A DNA stretch of 64,000 bases from Mucilaginibacter dorajii (GTDB lineage Bacteria > Bacteroidota > Bacteroidia > Sphingobacteriales > Sphingobacteriaceae): contig NZ_JANTYS010000011.1 in the NCBI RefSeq assembly GCF_024808255.1, forward strand, positions 152,025-216,024. The letters are read 5' to 3'. A program made the position numbers and the translations under genes. The notes under the pieces are model-generated. The model made no database searches. It saw only the letters and a list, made by a program, of their open reading frames with translations, and had not been told where the DNA came from. This document shows, piece by piece, positions 34,778 through 42,755 of the stretch (the first letter of the stretch is position 1; every line of letters begins with the position of its first letter).

Positions 34778-34840
34778 AATTAAAGCTATGTAGAATTCTA
34801 AATCCATGGTGATGTTATATTAACGTTATTTTTATTACTT

Positions 34841-34867
34841 AACAGTGTTAAATAATTTAACACTGTT
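34841..34867. promoter_or_regulatory. 27-bp perfect operator palindrome upstream of the efflux genes
   Basis: AACAGTGTTAAAT, one A, ATTTAACACTGTT: a perfect inverted repeat of 13+1+13 bases. It lies between the tetR stop (34886) and the adaptor gene, with a second half-similar site at 34751-34777. The size and symmetry are those of a TetR-family dimer or dimer-of-dimers site. Confidence 0.75.
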
Positions 34868-34885
34868 TTATTTTAAGACAAAAAA

Positions 34886-35491
34886 TTAATCCGGTTTGAT
34901 GGATCTGATGATGCCTACGATAGCATCTGTTAAAACCTGGCGATTAATTTCGTCTGATGAGCCCCTGCTTAATAGGTTGATAGATACCAACCCATGTACA
35001 ACCGACCAAAAAGTATAATACTTGGTACAGATCAAATCAGAATCGGGGTCTTCAATATGCATTACCTTGCCAATCACATCGGTAAATAAATCCCAGGGCA
35101 TTACAGATTCTTCCAGCTTATTGATCTCTTCGCAACAACAATTGGTAGTAACGCCAAACATGATCTGGTAAAGTTCTTTATTGGCAAAAGCAAAGTTCCA
35201 GTAAGCCAGCCACATAGCTTCCAGTTGTTTTTCTGGCAAGGCATGTTCTTCGTGGGCCGCTCTAAGATCTTTCGCCAACAAAAGATAGCCCTTCCGGGCA
35301 AGCTCTAATAAAATGGCTTCCTTATTAGCGTAATACTCATATATAATGGGCGCTGTGTATTCTATCACATCGGCAATTTTACGCATACTTAAAGCTTGCC
35401 ATCCCTCCTCTTTTACAATCTGAAGCGCGGCGTCCAGGATATTGATCCTGGTTTCGTCTTTTAAGCGTTGAATACGTTCTTTACTTGCCAT
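34886..35491 (-). CDS. TetR/AcrR-family repressor of the efflux operon
   Basis: 201 residues if started at Met8 of the longest frame (35491); the longer start at 35512 lies inside a putative operator and only 14 bases from the -7 box, so the shorter one is preferred. N-terminal TetR helix-turn-helix: INILDAALQIVKEEGWQALS, then MRKIADVIEYTAPIIYEYYANKEAIL. The ligand domain is of the TetR_C type with a CCCEE cysteine cluster in its middle (TTNCCCEEINK), an unusual feature that might sense thiol-reactive compounds or metals. It probably represses itself and the adaptor-RND-OMF genes through the palindromes on either side. Confidence 0.9.
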   Translation of the reverse strand: MASKERIQRLKDETRINILDAALQIVKEEGWQALSMRKIADVIEYTAPIIYEYYANKEAILLELARKGYLLLAKDLRAAHEEHALPEKQLEAMWLAYWNFAFANKELYQIMFGVTTNCCCEEINKLEESVMPWDLFTDVIGKVMHIEDPDSDLICTKYYTFWSVVHGLVSINLLSRGSSDEINRQVLTDAIVGIIRSIKPD

Positions 35492-35508
35492 TTTATTTAC
35501 GCGATAAA

Positions 35509-35526
35509 TCATTTAACAGCGTTAAG
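35509..35526. promoter_or_regulatory. Candidate autoregulatory TetR site
   Basis: ATTTAACAGCGTTAAG shares ATTTAACA with the main operator and is itself an inverted repeat TTAAC-AGC-GTTAA. It directly adjoins the TATATTTG box at 35527-35534, where a bound repressor would block transcription start. Confidence 0.5.
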
Positions 35527-35534
35527 CAAATATA
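35527..35534 (-). promoter_or_regulatory. -7 box for tetR
   Basis: TATATTTG on the minus strand, perfect TAnnTTTG, 35 bases before the preferred tetR ATG at 35491. Confidence 0.55.
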
Positions 35535-35654
35535 TAACTGTTTAATGACCTATAGTACCATCTATTTGTAAAATTGAAATCATTTAATTGTCATGAGCGG
35601 TGCAAATTTCAACAAAATAGCCTCTTTAGTATGATTTTTTGAATATATAAAGCA

Positions 35655-35684
35655 AAACCCCGTGACGGTTACGTTACGGAGTTT
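35655..35684 (-). terminator. Probable terminator of the glutaminase-like gene
   Basis: AAACCCCGTGAC (35655-35666) and GTTACGGAGTTT (35673-35684) form a 12-bp stem with one mismatch, followed on the minus strand by TTTTGCTTT. Located 40 bases after the stop at 35723. Confidence 0.6.
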
Positions 35685-35690
35685 AAAAAA

Positions 35691-35725
35691 GTGTCTTAAT
35701 TCTTGACTCTAATCTCTTGATTCTA
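35691..35725. repeat. TCTTGACTC/TCTTGATTC repeat, copy 3
   Basis: One arm of the family seen at 29845-29949 and 33197-33374, here without the inverted partner. Its end supplies the TAG stop of the glutaminase-like gene (35723-35725). Confidence 0.55.
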
Positions 35726-38191
35726 TTTCAAAGATGGTTTCCATTTTTCCTGTAACTCTTTAATGAAGTACCCCCCTACTACACTGCGGGCCTGGAAACC
35801 TACTTGTTTGCCATCGGTAGTTTCGTGCCAGTCGCTAAGCGGTACACGGGTTGGGGTTTCCATGGCATATTTGTAAACCGGTGCTACAAGCGCTTCAAAA
35901 TCCGATTTATCTTTTGCTAAGGTAGCTGTCCACATGATCCAATCGCTTTTTGTATAGGTTTTACGGCTATCTAATGGTATACCAAACTCATTTTGTTTGC
36001 CCAGGTAAAATTTAACCTCGCGATCATAAACCGACTGCGGGAACAGGTTTAAGCCCAGTATTTTATCCCAAACAATGTTGTATTTCTGGCTCCAGGTTTC
36101 TGGTTTTTCAAATACCAGCGAGTAGTGATCACCAGCATCTGCCAGTTTCATCCATTTGGTAACCATTTCTTTGGCAATAGCCTTGTATTTTGCAGCGGTG
36201 GCTTTATCGCCCATCAACTCGGCAAGGTGCGCGTAGCAACCAACGCCTACAATAGCTTTGGCAGATAAGTTTGAGTTACGCGCCAGGTGACCGGCAAAGT
36301 CATCAGTACATAGTTGATTAGCCGGGTCGCCGCCTTCACGTGCCAGGTAGTTAGTCCAGGCGGTTAATGTTGTCCAGTGTTTTTTGGCGTAGGCCGGATT
36401 GTTACCGTTTGCCCTGACAATAGCAGCCGTAAGTGCCAGCATATTACCCGATTCTTCGACAGGCATACCCTCGCCATAGGTTTGTCCGTTGGCTAAAGGA
36501 TAGGTACCCAAATCGTGCGCGGCAAAATCATGCGCGAATTTGCCGGTTTCACTAAAGTAAAAGATACCATTAAGCATACCTTCCATCAGTTTTGGATTGT
36601 AGATCAGGAACAACGGGGCCGATGGATAAGTAACATCTACGGTGTTGATAGATCCATTGCTAAAGTTTTCTTTAGATAGGAAAAGCACTTCGCCCTGTGG
36701 GCTTTTCACCAAAATATGAGCTGCGATAGCCTGGCGATACGCCAGCACGCATAGCTTGGCATATTTTTCACCACCTGCTTTTAGCGCATCCTGGTACATG
36801 AACGCGTTAAAGGCAGCGCAGCTTTTCATAATCGATGCATAATCGGTAGTTGCCTTAGCTAATAATTGATCGAAGGTTTTGATCTGCGCGTTTTTCCACC
36901 AAGGCTGCAGGTTAACATGGAAGTATTGTACCGGGGTAATATCATCATAACCCAATTCTACAAAATGCTCAACGGCTGTTTTGCCAACTTTACCAAAAGG
37001 AATTACAGTGTTTAAGACAACATCTGTACCTTCTTTAACGGTTGATTTGCTGTCGTTTTTAAAGAATGAGGTAACTGCTTCATCGGCGGAGCTGATATAT
37101 TGGGCAGCAGTTGCCGATTTTGGCGCAGCTACATACATGTAACCCCAGTCGATCCTTAAATCGTCACCGCGTTTTTGCAGGATGGGTTGCTCAACAGTAC
37201 CGGCCTTTAATATAGACAAGGTGCTGGTGGCATATTTTTGCGTAGTTACAGGCTGCGTTGGTTTATTACGGGCAACATCTGCCGAAGCGCCAAAATATAC
37301 CTGCACATTATGTGCCTGGCCATTGTTTGATTTTACACTGTAGGTAATGTATGATACGGGCCTTGCCATCAGGTCAAGGTTCTTCATCAATAATGGCGAG
37401 GTAAATGTCACCATCAGATCTACCTTGCCGCATTTGAATTTGTAAAGGGTTTGCGTAGCGGTAACATCAACCGCCGTTTGTTTGGCAACCAATACTTCGG
37501 CATGCTCGGTAGGTTTCAACTCGTCGGCAAAACCGGCATCAAGTGCTGCGCCACCGCCTGTATTGGTGCAATGCAGGGCCAATACGTTTTCGCCTTCTTT
37601 TAATTTGCCGGCAACATCGTCATTTAAAGTCATCATCTGCAGATCGCCGTTGGCGCCGCTGCTGGTGTTTATTTTTTCGCCGTTAAGAAACACTTCTGCT
37701 TCATCATCGTGATGAAGTTTCAGGAACAGTTTATTAATATCTGTTTTGTGAAAGTTAAACACACGGCGAACCCAGATGTCGCGGCTTGTCCATACGGTTT
37801 TACCTTGTTTGGGGTCGTCGCTAAATGGCGCAGTGCCGGTTTTCCATGTAGAGGCGTCAAATTTTTCATCGGCCCAGTTTTGCGATGGTTGGGTTTCGGT
37901 GTATTTTACTTCATATGGTTTTTCATCGCCGCCGGGCACCAATGTTTTATAATGTACGGGCTCTTTACCCATGAAGCGATAAACTTCGCCATCAACCTTA
38001 ATTAATCCCAATAACGACTGGTCTTTACCTGTCCAATGGTGGGTTGTCGATGCGTTTAAATCGTCGGTAAACGACCAGATGCTGAAATAAGGATTGTGCG
38101 TAATAAGCGGATAAGCCGGCGCTTTAGTATCCTGTGCCCGGGCAAAAAATCCAAGCATTGCGATACATACGGTTAATGGAAACCTCTTCAT
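35723..38191 (-). CDS. Secreted glutaminase-A-like protein (DUF4965-type) with inserted jelly-roll
   Basis: 822 residues. Signal peptide about 1-19 (MKRFPLTVCIAMLGFFARAQ). N-terminal GtaA-like domain: PLITHNPYFSIWSFTDDLNA and TTHHWTGKDQSLLGLIKVDG. An inserted galactose-binding-like jelly roll at about 100-225 (NWADEKFDASTWKTGTAPF ... LHCTNTGGGAALDAGF) interrupts it. The (alpha/alpha)6 glutaminase-like catalytic domain fills the rest (LGTYPLANGQTYGEGMPVEE, PLDSRKTYTKSDWIMWTATL, RSVVGGYFIKEL). Fungal GtaA releases ammonia from glutamine; bacterial relatives are largely untested, and many may be glycosidase-like. Periplasmic or secreted. Single gene. Confidence 0.85.
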   Translation of the reverse strand: MKRFPLTVCIAMLGFFARAQDTKAPAYPLITHNPYFSIWSFTDDLNASTTHHWTGKDQSLLGLIKVDGEVYRFMGKEPVHYKTLVPGGDEKPYEVKYTETQPSQNWADEKFDASTWKTGTAPFSDDPKQGKTVWTSRDIWVRRVFNFHKTDINKLFLKLHHDDEAEVFLNGEKINTSSGANGDLQMMTLNDDVAGKLKEGENVLALHCTNTGGGAALDAGFADELKPTEHAEVLVAKQTAVDVTATQTLYKFKCGKVDLMVTFTSPLLMKNLDLMARPVSYITYSVKSNNGQAHNVQVYFGASADVARNKPTQPVTTQKYATSTLSILKAGTVEQPILQKRGDDLRIDWGYMYVAAPKSATAAQYISSADEAVTSFFKNDSKSTVKEGTDVVLNTVIPFGKVGKTAVEHFVELGYDDITPVQYFHVNLQPWWKNAQIKTFDQLLAKATTDYASIMKSCAAFNAFMYQDALKAGGEKYAKLCVLAYRQAIAAHILVKSPQGEVLFLSKENFSNGSINTVDVTYPSAPLFLIYNPKLMEGMLNGIFYFSETGKFAHDFAAHDLGTYPLANGQTYGEGMPVEESGNMLALTAAIVRANGNNPAYAKKHWTTLTAWTNYLAREGGDPANQLCTDDFAGHLARNSNLSAKAIVGVGCYAHLAELMGDKATAAKYKAIAKEMVTKWMKLADAGDHYSLVFEKPETWSQKYNIVWDKILGLNLFPQSVYDREVKFYLGKQNEFGIPLDSRKTYTKSDWIMWTATLAKDKSDFEALVAPVYKYAMETPTRVPLSDWHETTDGKQVGFQARSVVGGYFIKELQEKWKPSLK

Positions 38192-38328
38192 GTGTTTTAT
38201 TAGTATTATAATTTAGATAGATGAGATAATATTTGGCCGTAAATATTTGCTTTTCTTTCGAATAAATTAACCGTTTTATAAAAAAGCGTCAAATAGACGA
38301 TTAATTGATACGATTTGTAGAAGAGGCG

Positions 38329-38378
38329 AATGTGCAGATTTCAAATGTGCAGATTTTAAATTCCAGATGTGCAGATTA
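38329..38378. repeat. ATGTGCAGATT tandem repeat, site A
   Basis: Three imperfect copies of the unit AATGTGCAGATTTCA in tandem. The same unit occurs at 39165-39234 and inverted at 39280-39314, so the racemase gene is flanked by this family. Confidence 0.7.
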
Positions 38379-38463
38379 ATTAGTCTGGACCACGATTTAT
38401 GGGATTAAGGGATTATTAGGATTAATAATGAATTTCAATTCTAATAAATCTACATAACCCAAA

Positions 38464-39162
38464 TCAGATTTCCCCTATAGCAAAGTCAATGGCTGCCCTG
38501 GAATGAATGAGTGTGGTGTCAAACAACGGAATGGCAGTATCTGAGCTTTTGATGAGTAAAGGAATTTCGGTACAGCCTAAAATAATACCTTCGGCACCGG
38601 CCGCAACAAGTTTATCGATGATATTTAGGTATCGCTCCCTCGTTTCGGGTTTTAAAAGCCCTTTACCAAGTTCATTGAACACCGTTTGGTGGATAAACTC
38701 CCGGTCGTCATCATCAGCTGGAATAGTAGCCTCAATGTCCTGCTCTTTCAACTTTGCAGTAAAAAACAGCTGCTCCATAGTGAAGCGGGTGCCCAACAGA
38801 CCAACCTTTTTAAGTCCTTGTTTGGAAATCTCATTAGCGGTAACCGTGGCGATGTGAATCAGTGGGATGTTCAACTTTGCCTGCAGTTCGTCGGCTATCA
38901 TGTGCATGGTATTGGCGCAAAGCAAAATAGCCTGGGCACCGCTGTTTTGCAGGTGTAAAGCAGCGCCGCTTAACATGTTTAAGGTAGATTCCCAATCATT
39001 GGCATCATTATTCCGTTTGATATCGACGTAATTAAAGGAATGGATGATACACCGGGCAAAGTTTAAGCCACCAAGCTGCTCGTTAATGCCTTCGTTGATC
39101 AGTTTATAATATTCGGCGGTTGATACCCAGCTAATGCCACCGATAAGGCCCAATGTTTTCAT
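38464..39162 (-). CDS. Aspartate/glutamate racemase family protein
   Basis: 232 residues. N-terminal MKTLGLIGGISWVSTAEYY and the two catalytic cysteine motifs: LLCANTMHM near residue 82 and GIILGCTEIPLLI near 195. It interconverts L- and D-aspartate, L- and D-glutamate or a related amino acid in the cytoplasm, without cofactor; which one cannot be told. The arrangement is the AspR/YgeA branch rather than the MurI branch. The start codon abuts a repeat at 39165. The gene seems monocistronic. Confidence 0.93.
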   Translation of the reverse strand: MKTLGLIGGISWVSTAEYYKLINEGINEQLGGLNFARCIIHSFNYVDIKRNNDANDWESTLNMLSGAALHLQNSGAQAILLCANTMHMIADELQAKLNIPLIHIATVTANEISKQGLKKVGLLGTRFTMEQLFFTAKLKEQDIEATIPADDDDREFIHQTVFNELGKGLLKPETRERYLNIIDKLVAAGAEGIILGCTEIPLLIKSSDTAIPLFDTTLIHSRAAIDFAIGEI

Positions 39163-39164
39163 GT

Positions 39165-39314
39165 TTTCAGATGTGCAGATTATAGATGTGCAAATATGCA
39201 GATTTCAGATGTGCAGATTATAAATTTCAGATGTATTAACACAAGGTTGAAGTTCATCTATGCTTTTATTAATTCCATTCATCTGAAATCTGCACATTTG
39301 AATTTTGCACATCT
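39165..39314. repeat. ATGTGCAGATTTCAG repeats, inverted clusters B and C
   Basis: 39165-39234 holds four to five forward units (CAGATGTGCAGATT with variants) and 39280-39314 two reversed units (CATCTGAAATCTGCACATTT). They can pair to a long hairpin. The cluster lies in the gap between the DUF4268 gene and the racemase gene and reaches the start codon of the latter. Confidence 0.75.
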
Positions 39315-39317
39315 ACC

Positions 39318-39779
39318 CTATTTAAACACCTCAAAACTATATTGCCCTACACTCCAAAAATCATCAAGGGCGATGATGCGGGGTTTGAAGAACGAGATGA
39401 GGGCGGGCCAGTCGGTTTGGTTAAAAACACTTACGTTGGGGAGTGTTTTGATGATGCGACTGATGGTTTTGCCATTTTCATCTACATGGTGAAGCTCCCA
39501 GTCCCATTCCTCTCCCACGCTGGCAGTTAGTACCGCCTTTAGTTCTTTAAACTGCTCAAACACCAGTTCCTGGATCCCCGGATCGGGATGGGTTATTTCG
39601 ATAGCAATAAAAGCCGACTTTTTATCAGCCTGCATTTTAAAATAAAGGTGCTTAATGCCGGTTTTATAATTGATCCAGTTTATCCGTAAACCATCGGCCG
39701 ATGATTGTGGTGCGATATACTGACCAAAAGCCGTCCAGAAAGCCTGTTTAATTTGTGATGCCTGATCGCGGGAGTACAA
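39318..39779 (-). CDS. DUF4268 domain protein
   Basis: 153 residues, nearly all one DUF4268 domain: RDQASQIKQAFWTAFGQYI, WINYKTGIKHLYFKMQADKK, AFIAIEITHPDPGIQELVFE and a C-terminal FFKPRIIALDDFW. In other bacteria this domain is often fused to or found beside restriction-like or nuclease modules; standalone forms are common in Bacteroidota and uncharacterised. No signal peptide. A TATATTTG promoter box lies 25 bases upstream. Downstream on the same strand is the racemase, separated by repeats. Confidence 0.8.
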   Translation of the reverse strand: MYSRDQASQIKQAFWTAFGQYIAPQSSADGLRINWINYKTGIKHLYFKMQADKKSAFIAIEITHPDPGIQELVFEQFKELKAVLTASVGEEWDWELHHVDENGKTISRIIKTLPNVSVFNQTDWPALISFFKPRIIALDDFWSVGQYSFEVFK

Positions 39780-39803
39780 TACGTTACGTTATTAAATGAG
39801 CCG

Positions 39804-39811
39804 CAAATATA
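39804..39811 (-). promoter_or_regulatory. -7 box for the DUF4268 gene
   Basis: TATATTTG on the minus strand, 25 bases before the ATG at 39779 and just after the stop of the upstream gene at 39814. Confidence 0.45.
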
Positions 39812-39813
39812 GG

Positions 39814-40155
39814 TCATTTAGCATTTTGTACGAACTCTACCACCTGGTCGCGTTCTTTTGCCGATAGCTGTCCGCCGGTGTACTCCCATTTAGCGTCTGC
39901 CTGGTTAAAAGTCAGGCGACCTAAAAATTCAGGGTTCGCTTCGTCGGTCATGATGGGGTTGCTGTCGCCAATTTCAGGCGCTATGGGTTGCAGATCAAGC
40001 AAATGAGTCTCTCCTTTGCCATTGTCTTTATACAGGATATAAACCCCGGTAAAATCGGGATTGGGATTGCCCGAAAGGGTTTGAATAGGTTCAATGATGA
40101 TGTTACTGGTTGATCCGTTGTCTTTTATAATATTGTGACTTACTGTGTGAGGCAT
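39814..40155 (-). CDS. Hypothetical protein
   Basis: 113 residues from Met26 of the longer frame (40155); the extension to 40230 is basic and unlikely. Not recognised. The sequence has a beta-rich look with GVYILYKDNGKGETHLLDL and ends in a helix (SAKERDQVVEFVQNAK). No signal peptide. It shares an upstream region with the divergent GNAT gene at 40270. Probably real because codon use resembles the neighbours and the frame is well defined. Confidence 0.6.
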   Translation of the reverse strand: MPHTVSHNIIKDNGSTSNIIIEPIQTLSGNPNPDFTGVYILYKDNGKGETHLLDLQPIAPEIGDSNPIMTDEANPEFLGRLTFNQADAKWEYTGGQLSAKERDQVVEFVQNAK

Positions 40156-40269
40156 AGCTAAATATGTTTTGGTATTGATAGTAGTACAAGCCGCGGGCAA
40201 AATTGTTCGGTGGATTAAAAAATCGAACATTTAATTGCTTAAATTTAAATACCAATTAATAACCATTTT

Positions 40270-40734
40270 ATGATAGATAAGGATGAGCTTTTGATCAGGC
40301 GGCTCGCGTCTGACGATGTGATGATTGCCGAGCAGCTGATCGGAATTTTTAAGGATGTTTTTGATCATAACGATATGATTGCCGCCAAGCCATCCTATTT
40401 AAAAACATTGCTGCGCCGACACGAGTTTGTATGCATTGCTGCTATTTACAAAGGCGAAGTCATCGGCGGTCTTACCGCGTACGAGCTCCCGATGTATTAT
40501 TCCGAATATACTGACCTTTTTATTTATGACATAGCGGTTAAAGCTGCTCTTCAACAAAATGGTATTGGCAGTAAACTGTTAGAGGCGATAAAAGACTGGG
40601 GCAAGCAAAATTATATCCGCGAAATTTTTGTTGACGCCGATGAAGAAGACGTGCAGGCACTGGATTTTTACCGCTCGACACAGGGATTTGAAGCAAAAAC
40701 GGTGCAATTTACTTTCAAACTGAACAGGCATTGA
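40270..40734 (+). CDS. GNAT acetyltransferase, AAC(3)-I-like
   Basis: 154 residues. GNAT motif A: FIYDIAVKAALQQNGIGSKL (Q-x-x-G-x-G) preceded by YYSEYTDL, and motif B FVDADEEDVQALDFYRSTQG. The arrangement recalls the AAC(3)-I aminoglycoside acetyltransferase group, but chromosomal relatives in environmental bacteria usually have other substrates, so resistance should not be assumed. Cytosolic. Confidence 0.85.
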   Translation: MIDKDELLIRRLASDDVMIAEQLIGIFKDVFDHNDMIAAKPSYLKTLLRRHEFVCIAAIYKGEVIGGLTAYELPMYYSEYTDLFIYDIAVKAALQQNGIGSKLLEAIKDWGKQNYIREIFVDADEEDVQALDFYRSTQGFEAKTVQFTFKLNRH

Positions 40735-40839
40735 TGCAATTTAACAGCGTCACAAGCCCCTAACATTAAATTAATATCAAAGAAATGAGGTAGATATATA
40801 AAAAACGAAAATTATATTTTAGATTTTATCTTTAAACAC

Positions 40840-40847
40840 TATCTTTG
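40840..40847 (+). promoter_or_regulatory. -7 box of the tRNA-Leu gene
   Basis: TATCTTTG, perfect TAnnTTTG, 21 bases before the first base of the tRNA. Transcription would start within about 14 bases of the mature 5' end. Confidence 0.6.
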
Positions 40848-40867
40848 CGACCTGTAAAAATCCTAAT

Positions 40868-40949
40868 GCGGAAGTGGCGTAATTGGTAGCCGCACCAGAC
40901 TTAGGATCTGGCGCCGCGAGGCGTGGGGGTTCGAGTCCCTTCTTCCGCA
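40868..40949 (+). tRNA. tRNA-Leu (anticodon TAG)
   Basis: 82 bases forming a complete cloverleaf with a class-II variable arm. Acceptor stem GCGGAAG (40868-40874) with CTTCCGC (40942-40948), discriminator A. Anticodon stem CCAGA/TCTGG (40895-40899, 40907-40911) with loop CTTAGGA; the anticodon TAG at 40902-40904 reads CUA leucine codons. The T arm has GGGGGTTCGAGTCCC. The CCA end is not encoded. Confidence 0.97.
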
Positions 40950-41156
40950 CAGCATGTAAACCCGGTCAATTTTTGATCGGGTTTTTTGTTTTAAATGGTG
41001 CGTCGACGCCACCAGTCATGGGCTGAAATTTTCAACTCAGGTAAATAAAATCATGAAAGCATCTGCCCAACTATGTCCATTCCTTACCACTAAACCGATC
41101 TTAATAATAATAACCTTTGCATAGTAAGTTGATTCTGTTTAAACAAAACCAAAAAT

Positions 41157-41708
41157 ATGCAGCGTAGGAATTTTTTAACAACAGCCATGGTAGCCACAGC
41201 TTTAGTTACTTCTGCTAAAAACTTTAACGGGGCCTCATCAAATAAAAAGGGCTTCGTAATAAAAAAAGGTAAAAATCGATTTGAGGAGAAAACCATGCTG
41301 ATTAATAATAGTCCTGTTGATATTAAGGTGTCAACTGAAGATACAGACGGCACATTAAGTATAACTGAATATACAGGGTTTGCCAAAGGGGGGCCACCTC
41401 TTCATATACATCTTTATCAAGACGAGGTGTTTTATATTTTAGAAGGTGAACATCTTTTTCAATTGGGTGATAAACAATATCATTTAACTGCGGGCGATAG
41501 CATTTTTATTCCCCGTAACGTACCTCATGCGCCTGCCCAGATAAGTGATAAAGGTAAATACATTTTCTTTTTCACTCCATCAGGAAAAATGGAAGATTTT
41601 TTCAGAACTTTAGGTAATTTAAAGCAGAACGCTTCGCCAGAAGATGTAAAAGGAATTTTTGAAGGTCATGATATGAAAATTGTGGGTCCGCCATTATCTT
41701 TTAAATAA
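41157..41708 (+). CDS. Cupin-domain protein with twin-arginine-like leader
   Basis: 183 residues. Leader MQRRNFLTTAMVATALVTSA has an RRNF twin-arginine core and a hydrophobic part, so export is possible. The cupin domain follows: GPPLHIHLYQDEVFYILEGE (metal-binding HxH then Glu) and GDSIFIPRNVPHAP (distal His). The class is near quercetinase-like and other single-domain dioxygenases; substrate unknown. The AraC gene starts 15 bases after its stop, so it is likely the regulated partner. Confidence 0.86.
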   Translation: MQRRNFLTTAMVATALVTSAKNFNGASSNKKGFVIKKGKNRFEEKTMLINNSPVDIKVSTEDTDGTLSITEYTGFAKGGPPLHIHLYQDEVFYILEGEHLFQLGDKQYHLTAGDSIFIPRNVPHAPAQISDKGKYIFFFTPSGKMEDFFRTLGNLKQNASPEDVKGIFEGHDMKIVGPPLSFK

Positions 41709-41723
41709 GTAATGTTGTAAAAA

Positions 41724-42563
41724 ATGTCAATCTATGATTATCGAGCTCCGAGCCCGGCTTTGCGTGAATATGTAAAGCGGTACCAGATTTTAGGCTGTGA
41801 ATTTCCGGTTTCGATGCTTGAATTACCCATAAAGGCTTATTGGCCCCGCGCCGAAAACTGCCTTACATTTTTACCCAGGGACCCTGAAAAAATTGAAAAT
41901 AATTTTGACGGGAATCTAATCGAAAGTACACGTTCAAGGTTACAAGGGCAGTATTCTATATCCAGAAATATACATGTAGGTAGAGATTTTATGGTCTTTA
42001 ATGTAGTATTTCAACCAGGGGGCTTGTTTCGGCTCACCAGTATTCCGTTACATGAGTTAACCAATACCTTTGCAGATGCGGAAGCGATTTTTTCAAAAGA
42101 AATTAAATTAGTTAATGAGCGGCTTAGCTACACAAAATATTATACAGAAATGATTGATATTATTGAGAGCTTTTTACAGTCACTGATCAATAAATCAAAA
42201 AAACAAGAATTACCAATTGATAAAGTAAGTCGTTTTCTGCAGGCGAACCCAAATTGTGCCTCAATGGATTGGCTTGCTAACCAGGCTTGCTTAAGTCAGC
42301 GACAGTTTTATCGTCAATTTATTGAACGGCAAGGAATAAGCCCCAAACTATACGCCCGGATTGCGCGTTTTGAAAATGTTATGAAAGCAAAAAATCTTAA
42401 TCCATCAAAAGGCTGGCCCGGTATTGCTTATGATTTTGGATATTACGACTATCAACATATGGTAAAAGACTTTATAGAATTTACAACTATTACACCAACA
42501 GCCTTTTATAATGCATCTGCAAGGGGACCGGAAGTTGCCTTTGGCATGAGGGAAACTTATTAG
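41724..42563 (+). CDS. AraC-family regulator
   Basis: 279 residues. C-terminal double helix-turn-helix (about 175-270): PNCASMDWLANQACLSQRQF then GISPKLYARIARFENVMKAK and GIAYDFGYYDYQHMVKDFIE. The N-terminal half (YRAPSPALREYVKRYQILGC) is of the DUF6597 type found in many AraC-like proteins of Bacteroidota, probably a ligand domain. It follows the cupin gene after 15 bases. It may regulate this pair; the signal is unknown. Confidence 0.92.
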   Translation: MSIYDYRAPSPALREYVKRYQILGCEFPVSMLELPIKAYWPRAENCLTFLPRDPEKIENNFDGNLIESTRSRLQGQYSISRNIHVGRDFMVFNVVFQPGGLFRLTSIPLHELTNTFADAEAIFSKEIKLVNERLSYTKYYTEMIDIIESFLQSLINKSKKQELPIDKVSRFLQANPNCASMDWLANQACLSQRQFYRQFIERQGISPKLYARIARFENVMKAKNLNPSKGWPGIAYDFGYYDYQHMVKDFIEFTTITPTAFYNASARGPEVAFGMRETY

Positions 42564-42726
42564 GTGCCTTTTTATTCGGGCACGCCAGCAACCGTACACC
42601 TGTCGATTTGTAACAAACCCCGATTTGCTGGCGAATGATATTCGTAACGTTTTTACGAGTTTTGTATAAATTATCAGGCGCCAGCCACCATTCATGAGGA
42701 TATTTTTTTAAGCGGGGTAAGAATTG

Positions 42727-42734
42727 TAAGTTTG
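42727..42734 (+). promoter_or_regulatory. -7 box for the ATPase-methyltransferase pair
   Basis: TAAGTTTG, a TAnnTTTG match, 29 bases before the ATG at 42756. The earlier in-frame ATG at 42732 lies within this box, so it cannot be the start of translation from this promoter. Confidence 0.5.
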
Positions 42735-42755
42735 TTTTTAGCAATAAGTAATAAC

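Noticed and set aside
38329..39314. CRISPR-like array of ATGTGCAGATT units
   Set aside because: Units are degenerate, directly abutting and in both orientations, without spacers of constant length or cas genes.
40270..40734. Aminoglycoside resistance gene
   Set aside because: Only general AAC(3)-I-like GNAT features are visible; chromosomal relatives often have other substrates.
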